Source: an uncultured Roseburia sp.
GTDB taxonomy: Bacteria; Bacillota; Clostridia; Lachnospirales; Lachnospiraceae
Direction of reading: 5' to 3'
Length of the DNA: 64,000 nt
Assembly: GCA_947644305.1 (NCBI GenBank)
Contig: CANRYS010000001.1
Span: forward strand, 186,001-250,000
Both the position numbers and the translations under genes were made by a program. Of the stretch, positions 8,261 to 16,172 are shown one piece after another; position 1 is the first letter of the stretch; each line of letters begins with the position of its first letter. The notes below the pieces were generated by a model. It made no database searches. It was given only the letters and a program-made list of their open reading frames with translations, and was not told where the DNA came from.

Positions 8261-9339
8261 GCTACCTCCTTTCGACCGATCCATTTACGAATACGCTCTT
8301 TCAACCCAAAGCGCTCATCCAGGAACTGCACGGCAAGGAAGAGAATAATCAGGCTCTGAAGGACGCCTACGATTTCCTTTGGTACCGATGTATACATGTT
8401 AATGTTGTCAGCGCCGGTTTTCAATGCGCTAAAGAAAATAGCCGCCAGCAGGATACCGATTGGATTATGTCTTCCTAAAAGTGCAATTAACATTCCATCC
8501 CATCCAAGTCCCGTTGTACCGGAGAATGTCAATGTATATTTGAATTTCTCACTCATCATCTGTCCAGAGCCAGCAAGCCCGGCCAGGGCACCGCTGATAC
8601 ACATAAGGAGAATAACCTTTCTTCTGACGCGCATTCCAGTTGCTTCCGCAAAGTCCGGGTTATTCCCGATGGCGGTAATTTGCAATCCGAGTTTCGTTTT
8701 CCTGAATATGAATGTCATGACAATCAACACCGCCATTGCAAGAAAGAAAAACATGGTCAGTCTGGAATTATCAATGCCAAGCCGCTTAAACATAGCACTT
8801 TCGTTTATCGTCGGCGTACAGACATATCCAGAACCAGCTTCCCGGAAGGGACCGGATGATAAGTATTCCAACACTTTGATCATGGCATAGTTCAGCATCA
8901 GGGTAACAACCATCTCATCCACATGAAAATATGCCCGTAGGATTGCCGGAACCAATGCGAACAAAACACCGCAGGCCATTCCGATCGTCATGCAGATCAC
9001 CTTCTCCAGTACCGAGCTGGATAAATCCAGGGATGCACCGACAATTCCCGCGAAAAACCCTCCAAATAAAAGCTGTCCCTCTACTCCCATATTGAAAATA
9101 TTCGCTTTAAAGGTAATGGCGATCGCAAGCCCAGTCAGCAGCAACGGGGAAGCATAATGCAGGGTATTCAAAAATCCTCTCGTCGTAAAAAGAGATTTCC
9201 CAAGCATCATGCCATAGGCCTCAATTGGATTTTCTCCAATACAAAGTATGATAATGCCGCCAATAAAAAATGCCAATGCAACAGGAAGCAGTGTATTTAG
9301 TATTTGTGGACCAATGTAACTTGATTTACTCTTCCCCAT
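8257..9339 (-). CDS. ABC transporter permease, nucleoside (NupP/YufP type)
   Basis: This 360-residue polytopic protein contains ANIFNMGVEGQLLFGGF, a family hallmark, the cytoplasmic coupling segment FRKTKLGLQITAIGNNPDFAEATGM and the GLGWDGMLIALLGRHNPIG stretch. It is the larger of the two permeases in a Nup/RnsC-type importer. Its start overlaps the ATPase gene by 14 bases and its stop overlaps the next permease by four, an arrangement that keeps subunit synthesis balanced. The ATG is preceded by GGAGGGGG inside the ATPase coding end. Confidence 0.93.
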   Translation of the reverse strand: MGKSKSSYIGPQILNTLLPVALAFFIGGIIILCIGENPIEAYGMMLGKSLFTTRGFLNTLHYASPLLLTGLAIAITFKANIFNMGVEGQLLFGGFFAGIVGASLDLSSSVLEKVICMTIGMACGVLFALVPAILRAYFHVDEMVVTLMLNYAMIKVLEYLSSGPFREAGSGYVCTPTINESAMFKRLGIDNSRLTMFFFLAMAVLIVMTFIFRKTKLGLQITAIGNNPDFAEATGMRVRRKVILLMCISGALAGLAGSGQMMSEKFKYTLTFSGTTGLGWDGMLIALLGRHNPIGILLAAIFFSALKTGADNINMYTSVPKEIVGVLQSLIILFLAVQFLDERFGLKERIRKWIGRKEVA

Positions 9340-10867
9340 GTCCGCCCCCTCCTTTCTGACCGGCGCCTGCCATCAGTAAGCCAATTTCCTCCGAAGTCGT
9401 CACCCGTGGATCCACCTCACCGATGATGCTGCCCTTATACATAACGGCAACCCGGTCAGATAAACTCATAATTTCCGACAATTCACTGGAAATAAGCAAA
9501 ACTGCCTTTCCCGAATTGCGAAGGGCCAAAAGCTGTCGATGGATAAATTCGATAGAACCGATATCGACGCCCCGGGTTGGCTGACAGGCAATGATTAAGT
9601 CAGGATTATTCTCAAACTCTCTTGCGATGATCACCTTCTGCGCATTTCCACCAGATAACTGAGATACAAGGCCATATCGGTCAGAAACACGGATGTCGTA
9701 TTTCTGGATAAAATCATTGCACAATTGTTTCATGTTTTTCCCTCTGAGAATGCCTTTACTGCAGACATTATGGGTGTCAAAATATCCTGCGATACAGTTC
9801 TCTGGAATGGACATATCCCGGCATAAGCCCTGTGCATAGCGGTCCTCCGGTATGATTCCGATGCCAAACTTGCGAAGCTTATCCGGCCAGGCGTTCGTAA
9901 TGTCCTTGTTATTCAATACCACCCTTCCCCTGGTCACGGTCATCACACCCGTTAATACCTTGATCAACTCGCTCTGCCCGTTGCCTTCCACACCGGCAAT
10001 TCCCAATACCTCACCTTTACGCACAGACAGAGAAACATTGTGCAAGATCTCCTGATTGGCATCGTTTACCGTGTATACGTTTTCCACACGATAGGCCTCT
10101 TCTTCTTTCGGAGCCGGACCATCTTCGTTCTTTACGGTGAGAACGACATCACGTCCAACCATCATCTGTGCCAACTCGGTCTCACTGGTATCCTGTGTCT
10201 TCACATTCCCAATCACCTGCCCGCTCTTTATCACTGTCACACTGTCACTCAGATACATAACTTCCCGTAACTTATGGGTGATAACAATGATGGTCTTGCC
10301 CTGGTCCCGCAGCACCTTCAAATTTTCCATCAACTGATCGACTTCCTGAGGTGTAAGAACCGCCGTCGGCTCATCCAAAATCAGAATATCAACGTTGCGG
10401 TATAACATTTTCAGAATTTCAACTTGCTGGCACAATCCCACCGAAATATCCTGAATCCTTGCCATTGGATCAATCTGAAAATGGTACTGCTCTATTAACT
10501 CGTTTACCTTTTCGATCTCTTTTCGTCGGTCAATCAAACCCTTTTTCGTAATCTCACTTCCAAGCAGAATGTTCTCGTACACGGTAAAGCTTGGCACCAG
10601 TTTAAAATGCTGATGTACCATACCGATTCCATGCCGGATTGCATCTGTTGGAGAATTCATAACAAGCTCTTTCCCATTTAGAAGTATCTTTCCACTTGTC
10701 GGTCTGAATACACCATAGAGCATATTCATTAATGTTGATTTACCGGCACCGTTTTCCCCAACAATACATTTAATTTCTTGCTTTCCTACTTGGAGATTAA
10801 TATTATTATTTGCGACAAAATCACCGAATTTTTTCGTCAAATTTTGTGTTTCAATAATCATATTCAT
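9326..10867 (-). CDS. ABC transporter ATP-binding protein, nucleoside (NupO/YufO type)
   Basis: About 513 residues hold two ABC domains in tandem. The first has Walker A GENGAGKST and Walker B ILILDEPTAVLT; the second has the Walker A-like GVEGNGQSE, signature LSGGNAQK and LIIACQPTRGVDIGS. As is common in this family, the second half departs from the canonical Walker A (it lacks GKS/T). Start ATG 10867 follows GAGGGG; an in-frame codon at 10918 would fall in a hairpin. The protein energises import with the two permeases. It is separated from the substrate-binding gene by a strong hairpin that could lower expression relative to that gene. Confidence 0.93.
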   Translation of the reverse strand: MNMIIETQNLTKKFGDFVANNNINLQVGKQEIKCIVGENGAGKSTLMNMLYGVFRPTSGKILLNGKELVMNSPTDAIRHGIGMVHQHFKLVPSFTVYENILLGSEITKKGLIDRRKEIEKVNELIEQYHFQIDPMARIQDISVGLCQQVEILKMLYRNVDILILDEPTAVLTPQEVDQLMENLKVLRDQGKTIIVITHKLREVMYLSDSVTVIKSGQVIGNVKTQDTSETELAQMMVGRDVVLTVKNEDGPAPKEEEAYRVENVYTVNDANQEILHNVSLSVRKGEVLGIAGVEGNGQSELIKVLTGVMTVTRGRVVLNNKDITNAWPDKLRKFGIGIIPEDRYAQGLCRDMSIPENCIAGYFDTHNVCSKGILRGKNMKQLCNDFIQKYDIRVSDRYGLVSQLSGGNAQKVIIAREFENNPDLIIACQPTRGVDIGSIEFIHRQLLALRNSGKAVLLISSELSEIMSLSDRVAVMYKGSIIGEVDPRVTTSEEIGLLMAGAGQKGGGGHGEE

Positions 10868-10893
10868 AGCAATTCCCCTCATTTTGGATAAAA

Positions 10894-10936
10894 TAAGGGC
10901 GCCTAAAGCCCTTCTCAAAACCCTTAGGCGCCCTTA
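10894..10936 (-). terminator. Intercistronic hairpin between binding protein and ATPase
   Basis: A 13-base perfect inverted repeat (TAAGGGCGCCTAA at 10894-10906 with its complement at 10924-10936) lies between the lipoprotein gene and the ATPase gene. There is no long U tract after it. It probably acts as a partial terminator or a 3' stabiliser, giving more binding protein than transporter. Confidence 0.75.
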
Positions 10937-10949
10937 GTCGGTTGAACGC

Positions 10950-12131
10950 TTATTCCGTTTTCACTATTACATTTGGACAGGTTGACGGATCAAAGTCTTC
11001 GTTTAACTGTTTGTTCGTCACGTCGATTGTTCCATTTCCAATCTGATCGCTGATCGCCTGTACCTTCTCTTTGATCTCTGTCCATACCGTCTGATCCTGT
11101 ACATGTTTACCCATCTCCTCCAGATCGGTAATTCCGGTAGCCCCGGACGCAAGGTTGTACGTCTGCAGCCTGTCCATCTCGTTAATCTTACCGTCTGCAT
11201 AAGCCTGGGTGATTGTCTTCACAGGAACGCCTGTAATCTTCAATACACTTGTCAAAACGAAACCTGGCTGCTGCGCATCTAAATTGGCGTCTGTCTGAAT
11301 TGCCAGTTTACCAACTTCTTTTGCCTTTGCCGTGATACCGTCGCCAACAACCCCCGCATCCGCAAATACTACGTTTGCTCCCTCATCGTAGAACGTTCCT
11401 GCAACGGTACTTCCAAGGGCGGAATCGGTAAATCCTGCATCGTATTTCGCATAGTAGTTGTATTTTGCCTTATACTCTTCAGCAGCCTTGTTGATACCTT
11501 CGATAAACCCATAGGAATACACAAGAATTCCATTCGAATTTGTTCCGCCGATGAATCCGATTCCCCTTGACTTATCCAAAGGCGTCAGGTTATAAGATTT
11601 ATCAAAGAGTTTTTCCATATTTTCATTTACCTGGACAGATAAGTAACCAGCAAGGTAAGATGCTTCGTGTACATCAAACAATACGGAAATTACATTGCTG
11701 TAGATCTGTTTGCCCGATTCATCCTTGTTGGGATCGTCGTTAAACACGACAAATGTTGTATCAGGATATTGCGCTGCAATCGCCTCGGAACCACCGACAC
11801 CTTTGATCAACGCATCGAAGTCATATTCCAGGGAGAATATCAGATTGTAACCATCCCCTGCTAATGTCTCCAGCGCTTCGGGAACACCGTTGGCAGGCTC
11901 GATTATCTTATACTCGCATCCAATCTGTTCGGATAATTCCTTGATTCCGTCGCAGGCAGACTGGTTATATCCATTGTCATTTTGTCCAGAATTAGAACAT
12001 ACAATCGCGACTTTCAAGTCACTGGAACCACCAGCTTTATCCCCGGAACCCCCATCACTGCCGCAGCCTGTAAATATAAAAGAACATAATAATGCCATAA
12101 CTAAAACTAGAGTACCCACTTTTCTTTTCAT
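10950..12131 (-). CDS. BMP family substrate-binding lipoprotein
   Basis: About 393 residues. The N-terminus is a lipoprotein signal: charged MKRK, a hydrophobic core and IFTGC with lipid-anchored Cys23, followed by a Gly/Ser-rich linker. The mature part resembles PnrA/BMP nucleoside-binding proteins: VAIVCSNSGQNDNGYNQSACDG, GYNLIFSL, RGIGFIGG and YDEGANVVFADAG. These proteins capture purine or related nucleosides outside the membrane for the NupOPQ-type transporter. ATG 12131 follows AAAGGAGA and begins the signal sequence; the longer frame upstream overlaps the regulator and is not needed. The gene starts 19 bases after the GntR stop. Confidence 0.93.
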   Translation of the reverse strand: MKRKVGTLVLVMALLCSFIFTGCGSDGGSGDKAGGSSDLKVAIVCSNSGQNDNGYNQSACDGIKELSEQIGCEYKIIEPANGVPEALETLAGDGYNLIFSLEYDFDALIKGVGGSEAIAAQYPDTTFVVFNDDPNKDESGKQIYSNVISVLFDVHEASYLAGYLSVQVNENMEKLFDKSYNLTPLDKSRGIGFIGGTNSNGILVYSYGFIEGINKAAEEYKAKYNYYAKYDAGFTDSALGSTVAGTFYDEGANVVFADAGVVGDGITAKAKEVGKLAIQTDANLDAQQPGFVLTSVLKITGVPVKTITQAYADGKINEMDRLQTYNLASGATGITDLEEMGKHVQDQTVWTEIKEKVQAISDQIGNGTIDVTNKQLNEDFDPSTCPNVIVKTE

Positions 12132-12150
12132 ACCATTCTCCTTTCTTTTG

Positions 12151-12879
12151 CTATCGTAATTGATGAATATAAAACTTGAACTTATCTGTTCTGTAACAAC
12201 ATTTGAAATACTCAATGGGAATTTCTTTCCCGTTCACCTGCCCATATGTCGTGCAGCAAAATTGCAGCAGTGGAACATTTTCTTCAACGTCCAGATTCTC
12301 CGCAAGCTCCCCATGGGCGCTGATTGCTTCGATGGTTCGTGTCGCTTTCGTAATCTTCACACCATATTTTTCTTCTATGATTTTATATAAAGAAACCTTT
12401 GAAAAATCATATAGATCAATATCTGGAAAAATTTTATACGGAAGGTAGGTTGTTGTAAAGTTCAATGGTTCCTCGTCTGCAAAATAAATACGGGATAGCC
12501 GAAACACCTGATCCGCATCGCTCAAATTCAAGCTTGTCCGCCTCTTTGCATCCGCAGGGATGACTTCCTCGCTTAATACCTTCCGACTCGGTGTATAGCC
12601 CAGTTCCTCAATATCCTGCGTACAACTGGTGATGGATACCAGGTTGTTCTGGTCCCCTTCCCCTTTTACATATGTGCCTTTTCCGTGAATACGATATAAA
12701 TATCCCTCATTGACTAATTCGCCAATTGCCTTCCGAACCGTAATTCTGCTCACATCGAAAAGTGTAATCAATTCCCTCTCACTCGGAATCGCTTCCTTTT
12801 CCTTATATGAACCGTTATCAATATTATGTATTATTTTCTGTTTGACTTGGAGATATTTAGGCGCCTTAAATTCCTCCAT
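12151..12879 (-). CDS. GntR/HutC family transcription regulator
   Basis: The 242 residues hold an N-terminal winged helix (PSERELITLFDVSRITVRKAIGELVNEGYL, then RIHGKGTYV) and a C-terminal UTRA effector domain (VFRLSRIYFADEEPLNFTTTYLP). HutC-type regulators repress catabolic operons and release DNA when the UTRA domain binds a pathway metabolite. The gene is first in the transporter and catabolic operon, so it probably controls itself and the ten genes after it. Three palindromic sites of the form TGGnnATAnCCA lie just upstream. AAAGGAGG precedes the ATG. The effector may be the imported nucleoside or a sugar phosphate. Confidence 0.92.
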   Translation of the reverse strand: MEEFKAPKYLQVKQKIIHNIDNGSYKEKEAIPSERELITLFDVSRITVRKAIGELVNEGYLYRIHGKGTYVKGEGDQNNLVSITSCTQDIEELGYTPSRKVLSEEVIPADAKRRTSLNLSDADQVFRLSRIYFADEEPLNFTTTYLPYKIFPDIDLYDFSKVSLYKIIEEKYGVKITKATRTIEAISAHGELAENLDVEENVPLLQFCCTTYGQVNGKEIPIEYFKCCYRTDKFKFYIHQLR

Positions 12880-12900
12880 TTCAGTTCCTCCTTTCTATTC

Positions 12901-12912
12901 TGGTCATATCCA
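12901..12912. promoter_or_regulatory. Possible GntR operator, site 1
   Basis: TGGTCATATCCA matches TGGnnATAnCCA. It lies 22 bases before the regulator start codon, inside the expected leader, so bound regulator would block elongation or initiation. Confidence 0.5.
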
Positions 12913-12920
12913 AAATTCAC

Positions 12921-12932
12921 TGGTTATAACCA
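12921..12932. promoter_or_regulatory. Possible GntR operator, site 2
   Basis: TGGTTATAACCA is a perfect 12-base palindrome just downstream of the predicted start of transcription. It is the best of three related sites and a good candidate for autoregulation. Confidence 0.65.
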
Positions 12933-12946
12933 CATCTGTTGAGATT

Positions 12947-12975
12947 ATATTATTATAGTACCAGCAAATTGTCAA
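12947..12975 (-). promoter_or_regulatory. Predicted promoter of the nucleoside operon
   Basis: On the minus strand, TTGACA (12975-12970) is followed after 17 bases by TAATAT (12952-12947). An alternative TATAAT lies three bases further on. The downstream operators would be at about +8 and +28. Confidence 0.5.
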
Positions 12976-13073
12976 TATCGTAAAAATATCTAGTTTTTTT
13001 AATATTTTTTTGTATAATATCAACAATTTTTTTCGTACTTTTTGTTAAAAAATAGTAAAATTATACATTTAAC

Positions 13074-13085
13074 TGGATATAACCA
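13074..13085. promoter_or_regulatory. Possible GntR operator, site 3
   Basis: TGGATATAACCA lies within the inverted repeat AACTGG-ATATAA-CCAGTT (13071-13088). It is about 100 bases upstream of the predicted operon promoter, which would allow looping with the two proximal sites. Confidence 0.45.
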
Positions 13086-13112
13086 GTTTTAAGTGGTCTT
13101 ATCGAAATAAAT

Positions 13113-13156
13113 CAAAAAAATAAGGAGTAATTTCTAATCCAAATCACTCCTTATTT
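13113..13156 (-). terminator. Terminator after the small lipoprotein gene
   Basis: Read on the minus strand, AAATAAGGAGTGATTT and AAATTACTCCTTATTT form a stem of about 16 pairs with a short loop, followed by a run of T residues. It lies 12 bases after the stop of the small lipoprotein gene. Confidence 0.85.
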
Positions 13157-13167
13157 CGTTTCAATAC

Positions 13168-13524
13168 CTATTTAACAAATTGTATCAATACGGTACCATC
13201 AATCTCTGAGGGAAAAGTTTCTGCAAGAGTGCCTGTATATGTGGCAATGATATGCTCTCCCTGCTCTATTGAATCAAGAGTTCTGCCATCAGAGATAACT
13301 GTGTCCTCCTCAATAGGTATGTAGCAGTCACCCATATATTCCTCATTCGATATATTCTTGGGGTCATAGCAAATTAATATTCTTCTATCGTCCAGGTAGA
13401 CCTTCTTTACATAGCCCTCAACAGTGGAACTACTTGTTGTTTGGCTGCCATTGAAATTGCAACTACAAACACCAGCCACGATTATTAAAAGTACAACAAT
13501 AATAGCAACTATTTTTTTATTCAT
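13168..13524 (-). CDS. Small secreted or lipoprotein of unknown function
   Basis: The 118 residues start with MNKK and a strong hydrophobic stretch ending in VCSCN, which could be a lipoprotein cleavage site (Cys at about residue 22) or a signal anchor. A Ser/Thr-rich spacer follows. The rest (about residues 36-118) looks like a small beta-rich domain, VEGYVKKVYLDDRRILICYD and GEHIIATYTGTLAETFP. I do not recognise the family. It lies between the operon regulator and a membrane protein but has its own terminator, so it is probably a separate unit or the last gene after the PAP2 and membrane genes. GGAG precedes the ATG. Confidence 0.7.
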   Translation of the reverse strand: MNKKIVAIIVVLLIIVAGVCSCNFNGSQTTSSSTVEGYVKKVYLDDRRILICYDPKNISNEEYMGDCYIPIEEDTVISDGRTLDSIEQGEHIIATYTGTLAETFPSEIDGTVLIQFVK

Positions 13525-13547
13525 AGCAACAACTCCATAACTTCATT

Positions 13548-14228
13548 CTACAGCTTTTCCTTGTGCTCTCTCTTTCTCCTCACCCGGATCTTCACGGTCT
13601 CACAGGTCCCCACATATTTTCTTGTGGTGACCAGATATACCACATAAAAAATGGTGGCCAAAATGGATATCACCTGGTATACACGGCTCACACCAGTATG
13701 ACCCACGAAATATAAAAAGGTCATAAACACACGGCAGAACACAGTAACCCACCACCCAAACAATATCCTGGTATTGGTGGCACGGTTTACCAAAGCGTCT
13801 GTGATGCCGGCTGTGGAGTAAAGCACAAAGTATTCCATAAAAAGCTCCGAGGCTGCCAGTCCATAATATAGCACCAGAATCCATACGACCAGCTCCGGCC
13901 CCTGTACAAGAAATCCAGACATTCGCAGCAGTACCGATAAAACTGCTGTCAGTAGGATCAAGGGAATGCTGTATAAATATTGCCTGTTGTAACGCAGCAA
14001 CATGCAAACTCCCACCAGCAGAAGCACACAGCCCAGCACATCCGGTAAATAATCAATTCTAACCTGTTCACCGAGCACATTTGTCACCGTATAGGTACGG
14101 ATCGAATCACTTAGCTCATGAGATCCCACCGCTCCTTCCAGATCAAATGCCGGATAACTCCATGCAGACATCCCGTGGATATCGATTCCCGTCAACAAAA
14201 GTCCGATTGCGATCAATATAACAGCCAC
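13548..14228 (-). CDS. Multi-pass membrane protein of unknown function
   Basis: This 226-residue protein has about five or six hydrophobic segments (for example LGCVLLLVGVCMLL, SIPLILLTAVLSVLL and VVWILVLYYGLAA) and a basic C-terminal tail (KIRVRRKREHKEK). An extracytoplasmic loop after the first segment is predicted. I do not recognise a family. It starts with GTG one base after the PAP2 stop, and its AGGAGG is formed by the last PAP2 codons. That tight coupling suggests it works with the phosphatase, perhaps in envelope lipid metabolism, but this is inference. Confidence 0.75.
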   Translation of the reverse strand: MAVILIAIGLLLTGIDIHGMSAWSYPAFDLEGAVGSHELSDSIRTYTVTNVLGEQVRIDYLPDVLGCVLLLVGVCMLLRYNRQYLYSIPLILLTAVLSVLLRMSGFLVQGPELVVWILVLYYGLAASELFMEYFVLYSTAGITDALVNRATNTRILFGWWVTVFCRVFMTFLYFVGHTGVSRVYQVISILATIFYVVYLVTTRKYVGTCETVKIRVRRKREHKEKL

Positions 14229-14229
14229 T

Positions 14230-14760
14230 TTACTTCCTCCTTTTTTCTTCTGTCCTCTGTATAATGCAGATGCTGAGCAGCGCCATCGCCGTTCCCATCA
14301 CCACTCCCGCAATGATGTCGGTGGGGTAATGCACATAAAAATACATCCTTGATGTCGCGATCAATACCGCCAATCCAAATGCGATGTAGCCATATCGGCG
14401 CTTCCAGTAAAAAATCGACACGGCCCCCGCAAAAGAAGAAAAGGTATGCCCAGAAGGAAAAGAGTAATCCTTGGGGATGCCAATCAGCATCTCCACTTCC
14501 GGATGCCGCCAGCAAGGTCTTGGTCTGGCGATGAGATTTTTCAGCAGACCATTTCCAAAAATCAGACACATCAAAAGGGACAATAGCAGTATACAGCCAT
14601 ATTTTCTGTGCTCACTTTTCACCAGAAGCAACATGCCTGCCAAAATCCAGACAATACCCGCCTCACCTATAGACGTAAAAAATTCGTAAATCCCCGTGAG
14701 AACCGGGTTGTGAATCTGTTGAAAAAAATCCAGAATACCAGCGTCAAATGCTTCGATCAA
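14230..14760 (-). CDS. PAP2-family phosphatase
   Basis: The 176-residue membrane protein carries all three acid-phosphatase motifs of the PAP2 superfamily: KNLIARPRP, PSGHTFSS and SRMYFYVHYPTD. Members dephosphorylate lipid phosphates such as undecaprenyl pyrophosphate or phosphatidic acid at the outer face. The short length and five or so membrane spans fit BcrC/YodM-like enzymes. The predicted start is TTG 14760, with AAAGG about ten bases upstream. It is followed at once by the coupled membrane gene. Confidence 0.9.
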   Translation of the reverse strand: MIEAFDAGILDFFQQIHNPVLTGIYEFFTSIGEAGIVWILAGMLLLVKSEHRKYGCILLLSLLMCLIFGNGLLKNLIARPRPCWRHPEVEMLIGIPKDYSFPSGHTFSSFAGAVSIFYWKRRYGYIAFGLAVLIATSRMYFYVHYPTDIIAGVVMGTAMALLSICIIQRTEEKRRK

Positions 14761-14798
14761 TGTGTCACTGCCTTTCTATTTCTTTTAGGAGAACACGC

Positions 14799-16070
14799 CT
14801 ATTTTACCTGAATCCTGATATAGCCTTTCCGGCTGCCTTTTTTGGCATATATCTTTACCGTTCCCCTTTTTTTCGCTTTTACTACACCACTGTTAGAAAC
14901 TGTGGCAATTCTCTTAGAAGATGAGCGCCAAGTCACACTCTGTCCCAGTCTCAGCGGCCAGACAGATGCTTTTAATTTAAGCTTCTGCCCTCTTTTTAAG
15001 GATTTGCCGCCAGAAATCTTTACCGTAGAGATCCTTGCCAGCATATTTTTTACCTCAGTTCGGCAGGCTTTTTTATACAGACTCTCATAACTGTACAGGG
15101 AATAGCCGGATACATCGGCATATTTTCGCGTCTTGCTGATCTCACTGGCCACTACCTTCGAGCTCCGTTTCCAGCCAATATCATAACTGTCCCGCATACC
15201 ACCCCGGTAGAGTCCCAGACCGATATACATCGGAACTTTCGCCGTGTTCAGCCCTCTCCACTGTCTTAATCTCTGGTCAAATAATTTGGTAAATTTTCCT
15301 CCCAGCATATAAGCGTTGGACCAGTAGATCTGCGGCACGATATAGTCCACATATCCGGGTACACTGAGCCAGGTCTTCACATCGGCGCCAATTGCCTCAC
15401 AATTATCCACATTCCCCGCAGGGCTTATACCAAAGAGCAGGTTGGGAGATTTCTGCTTCACGGTATTGTACACCGACTTTACCATCTGATTCACATAACT
15501 TTTTTTCTTTTTCTGGGAGAGAGATGAATATTTGGAATATTGTTTGTGTCCCTTGGATGGATAAAAATAATCGTCAAAATGGATGCCATCCACGGGATAA
15601 CCATCGATCACTTCCCTGACCGCCAGCAAAATACGACTGTTTGTCGACTCTTGGGCTGGATTGTATATCTTTTTCTGGGTGATTCGGTAGGGATTCATCC
15701 AGGCATGAAAGGAGAGTTTGTATTTATGCGCCGTCTCTACAAGGATCGCCAGCGGATCATAGTTCGGCTCCGCATCACCCATGTATGTACTGAAGTCAAA
15801 ATTATCTGACTTCCAGATGGCGTCATCAAAAGCTCTCACATGAAAATAAACGGTATTACATCCATTGTCCCGGATGTTACGAAACATTTTATCTGCATTC
15901 TGGCGGAAGGTGCTCTCCGGTTTATTCTTTAAACCTGCCACCTCGTACTCGTAAAAGGACACCCATACAGCCCGCGTCTCCTTCGCCTCCGCTGCCCCTG
16001 CATTGACTGTCCACAACAGCACTGCCGCCAAAAACATCATGAAACTATAGAAACTTCTTCTTTTTATCAT
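14799..16070 (-). CDS. Secreted GHL10 (DUF187) glycoside hydrolase-like protein with Big_2 domain
   Basis: About 423 residues. A signal peptide (MIKRR, hydrophobic core, AGAAEA) is followed by a GHL10/DUF187 barrel, recognised from ETRAVWVSFYEYEV, NGCNTVYFHVRAFDDA, FHAWMNPYRI and the acidic VDGIHFDDYFYP. The last 75 residues form a bacterial Ig-like Big_2 domain (TWRSSSKRIATVSNSGVVKA). Proteins of this type are thought to act on cell-wall or surface glycans. ATG 16070 is favoured over 16085 since GAGGGAAG is placed before it. The Big_2 domain resembles those of the large surface protein at 18-20 kb. Confidence 0.87.
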   Translation of the reverse strand: MIKRRSFYSFMMFLAAVLLWTVNAGAAEAKETRAVWVSFYEYEVAGLKNKPESTFRQNADKMFRNIRDNGCNTVYFHVRAFDDAIWKSDNFDFSTYMGDAEPNYDPLAILVETAHKYKLSFHAWMNPYRITQKKIYNPAQESTNSRILLAVREVIDGYPVDGIHFDDYFYPSKGHKQYSKYSSLSQKKKKSYVNQMVKSVYNTVKQKSPNLLFGISPAGNVDNCEAIGADVKTWLSVPGYVDYIVPQIYWSNAYMLGGKFTKLFDQRLRQWRGLNTAKVPMYIGLGLYRGGMRDSYDIGWKRSSKVVASEISKTRKYADVSGYSLYSYESLYKKACRTEVKNMLARISTVKISGGKSLKRGQKLKLKASVWPLRLGQSVTWRSSSKRIATVSNSGVVKAKKRGTVKIYAKKGSRKGYIRIQVK

Positions 16071-16172
16071 TCTGTCTTCCCTCATTTCTGTAAGTATCTT
16101 GTATTACTATTTTTCTATCATACCCGAAAAATATACAAACATATGGCAGTCCGGTTGATTCGTGTCAGAACA

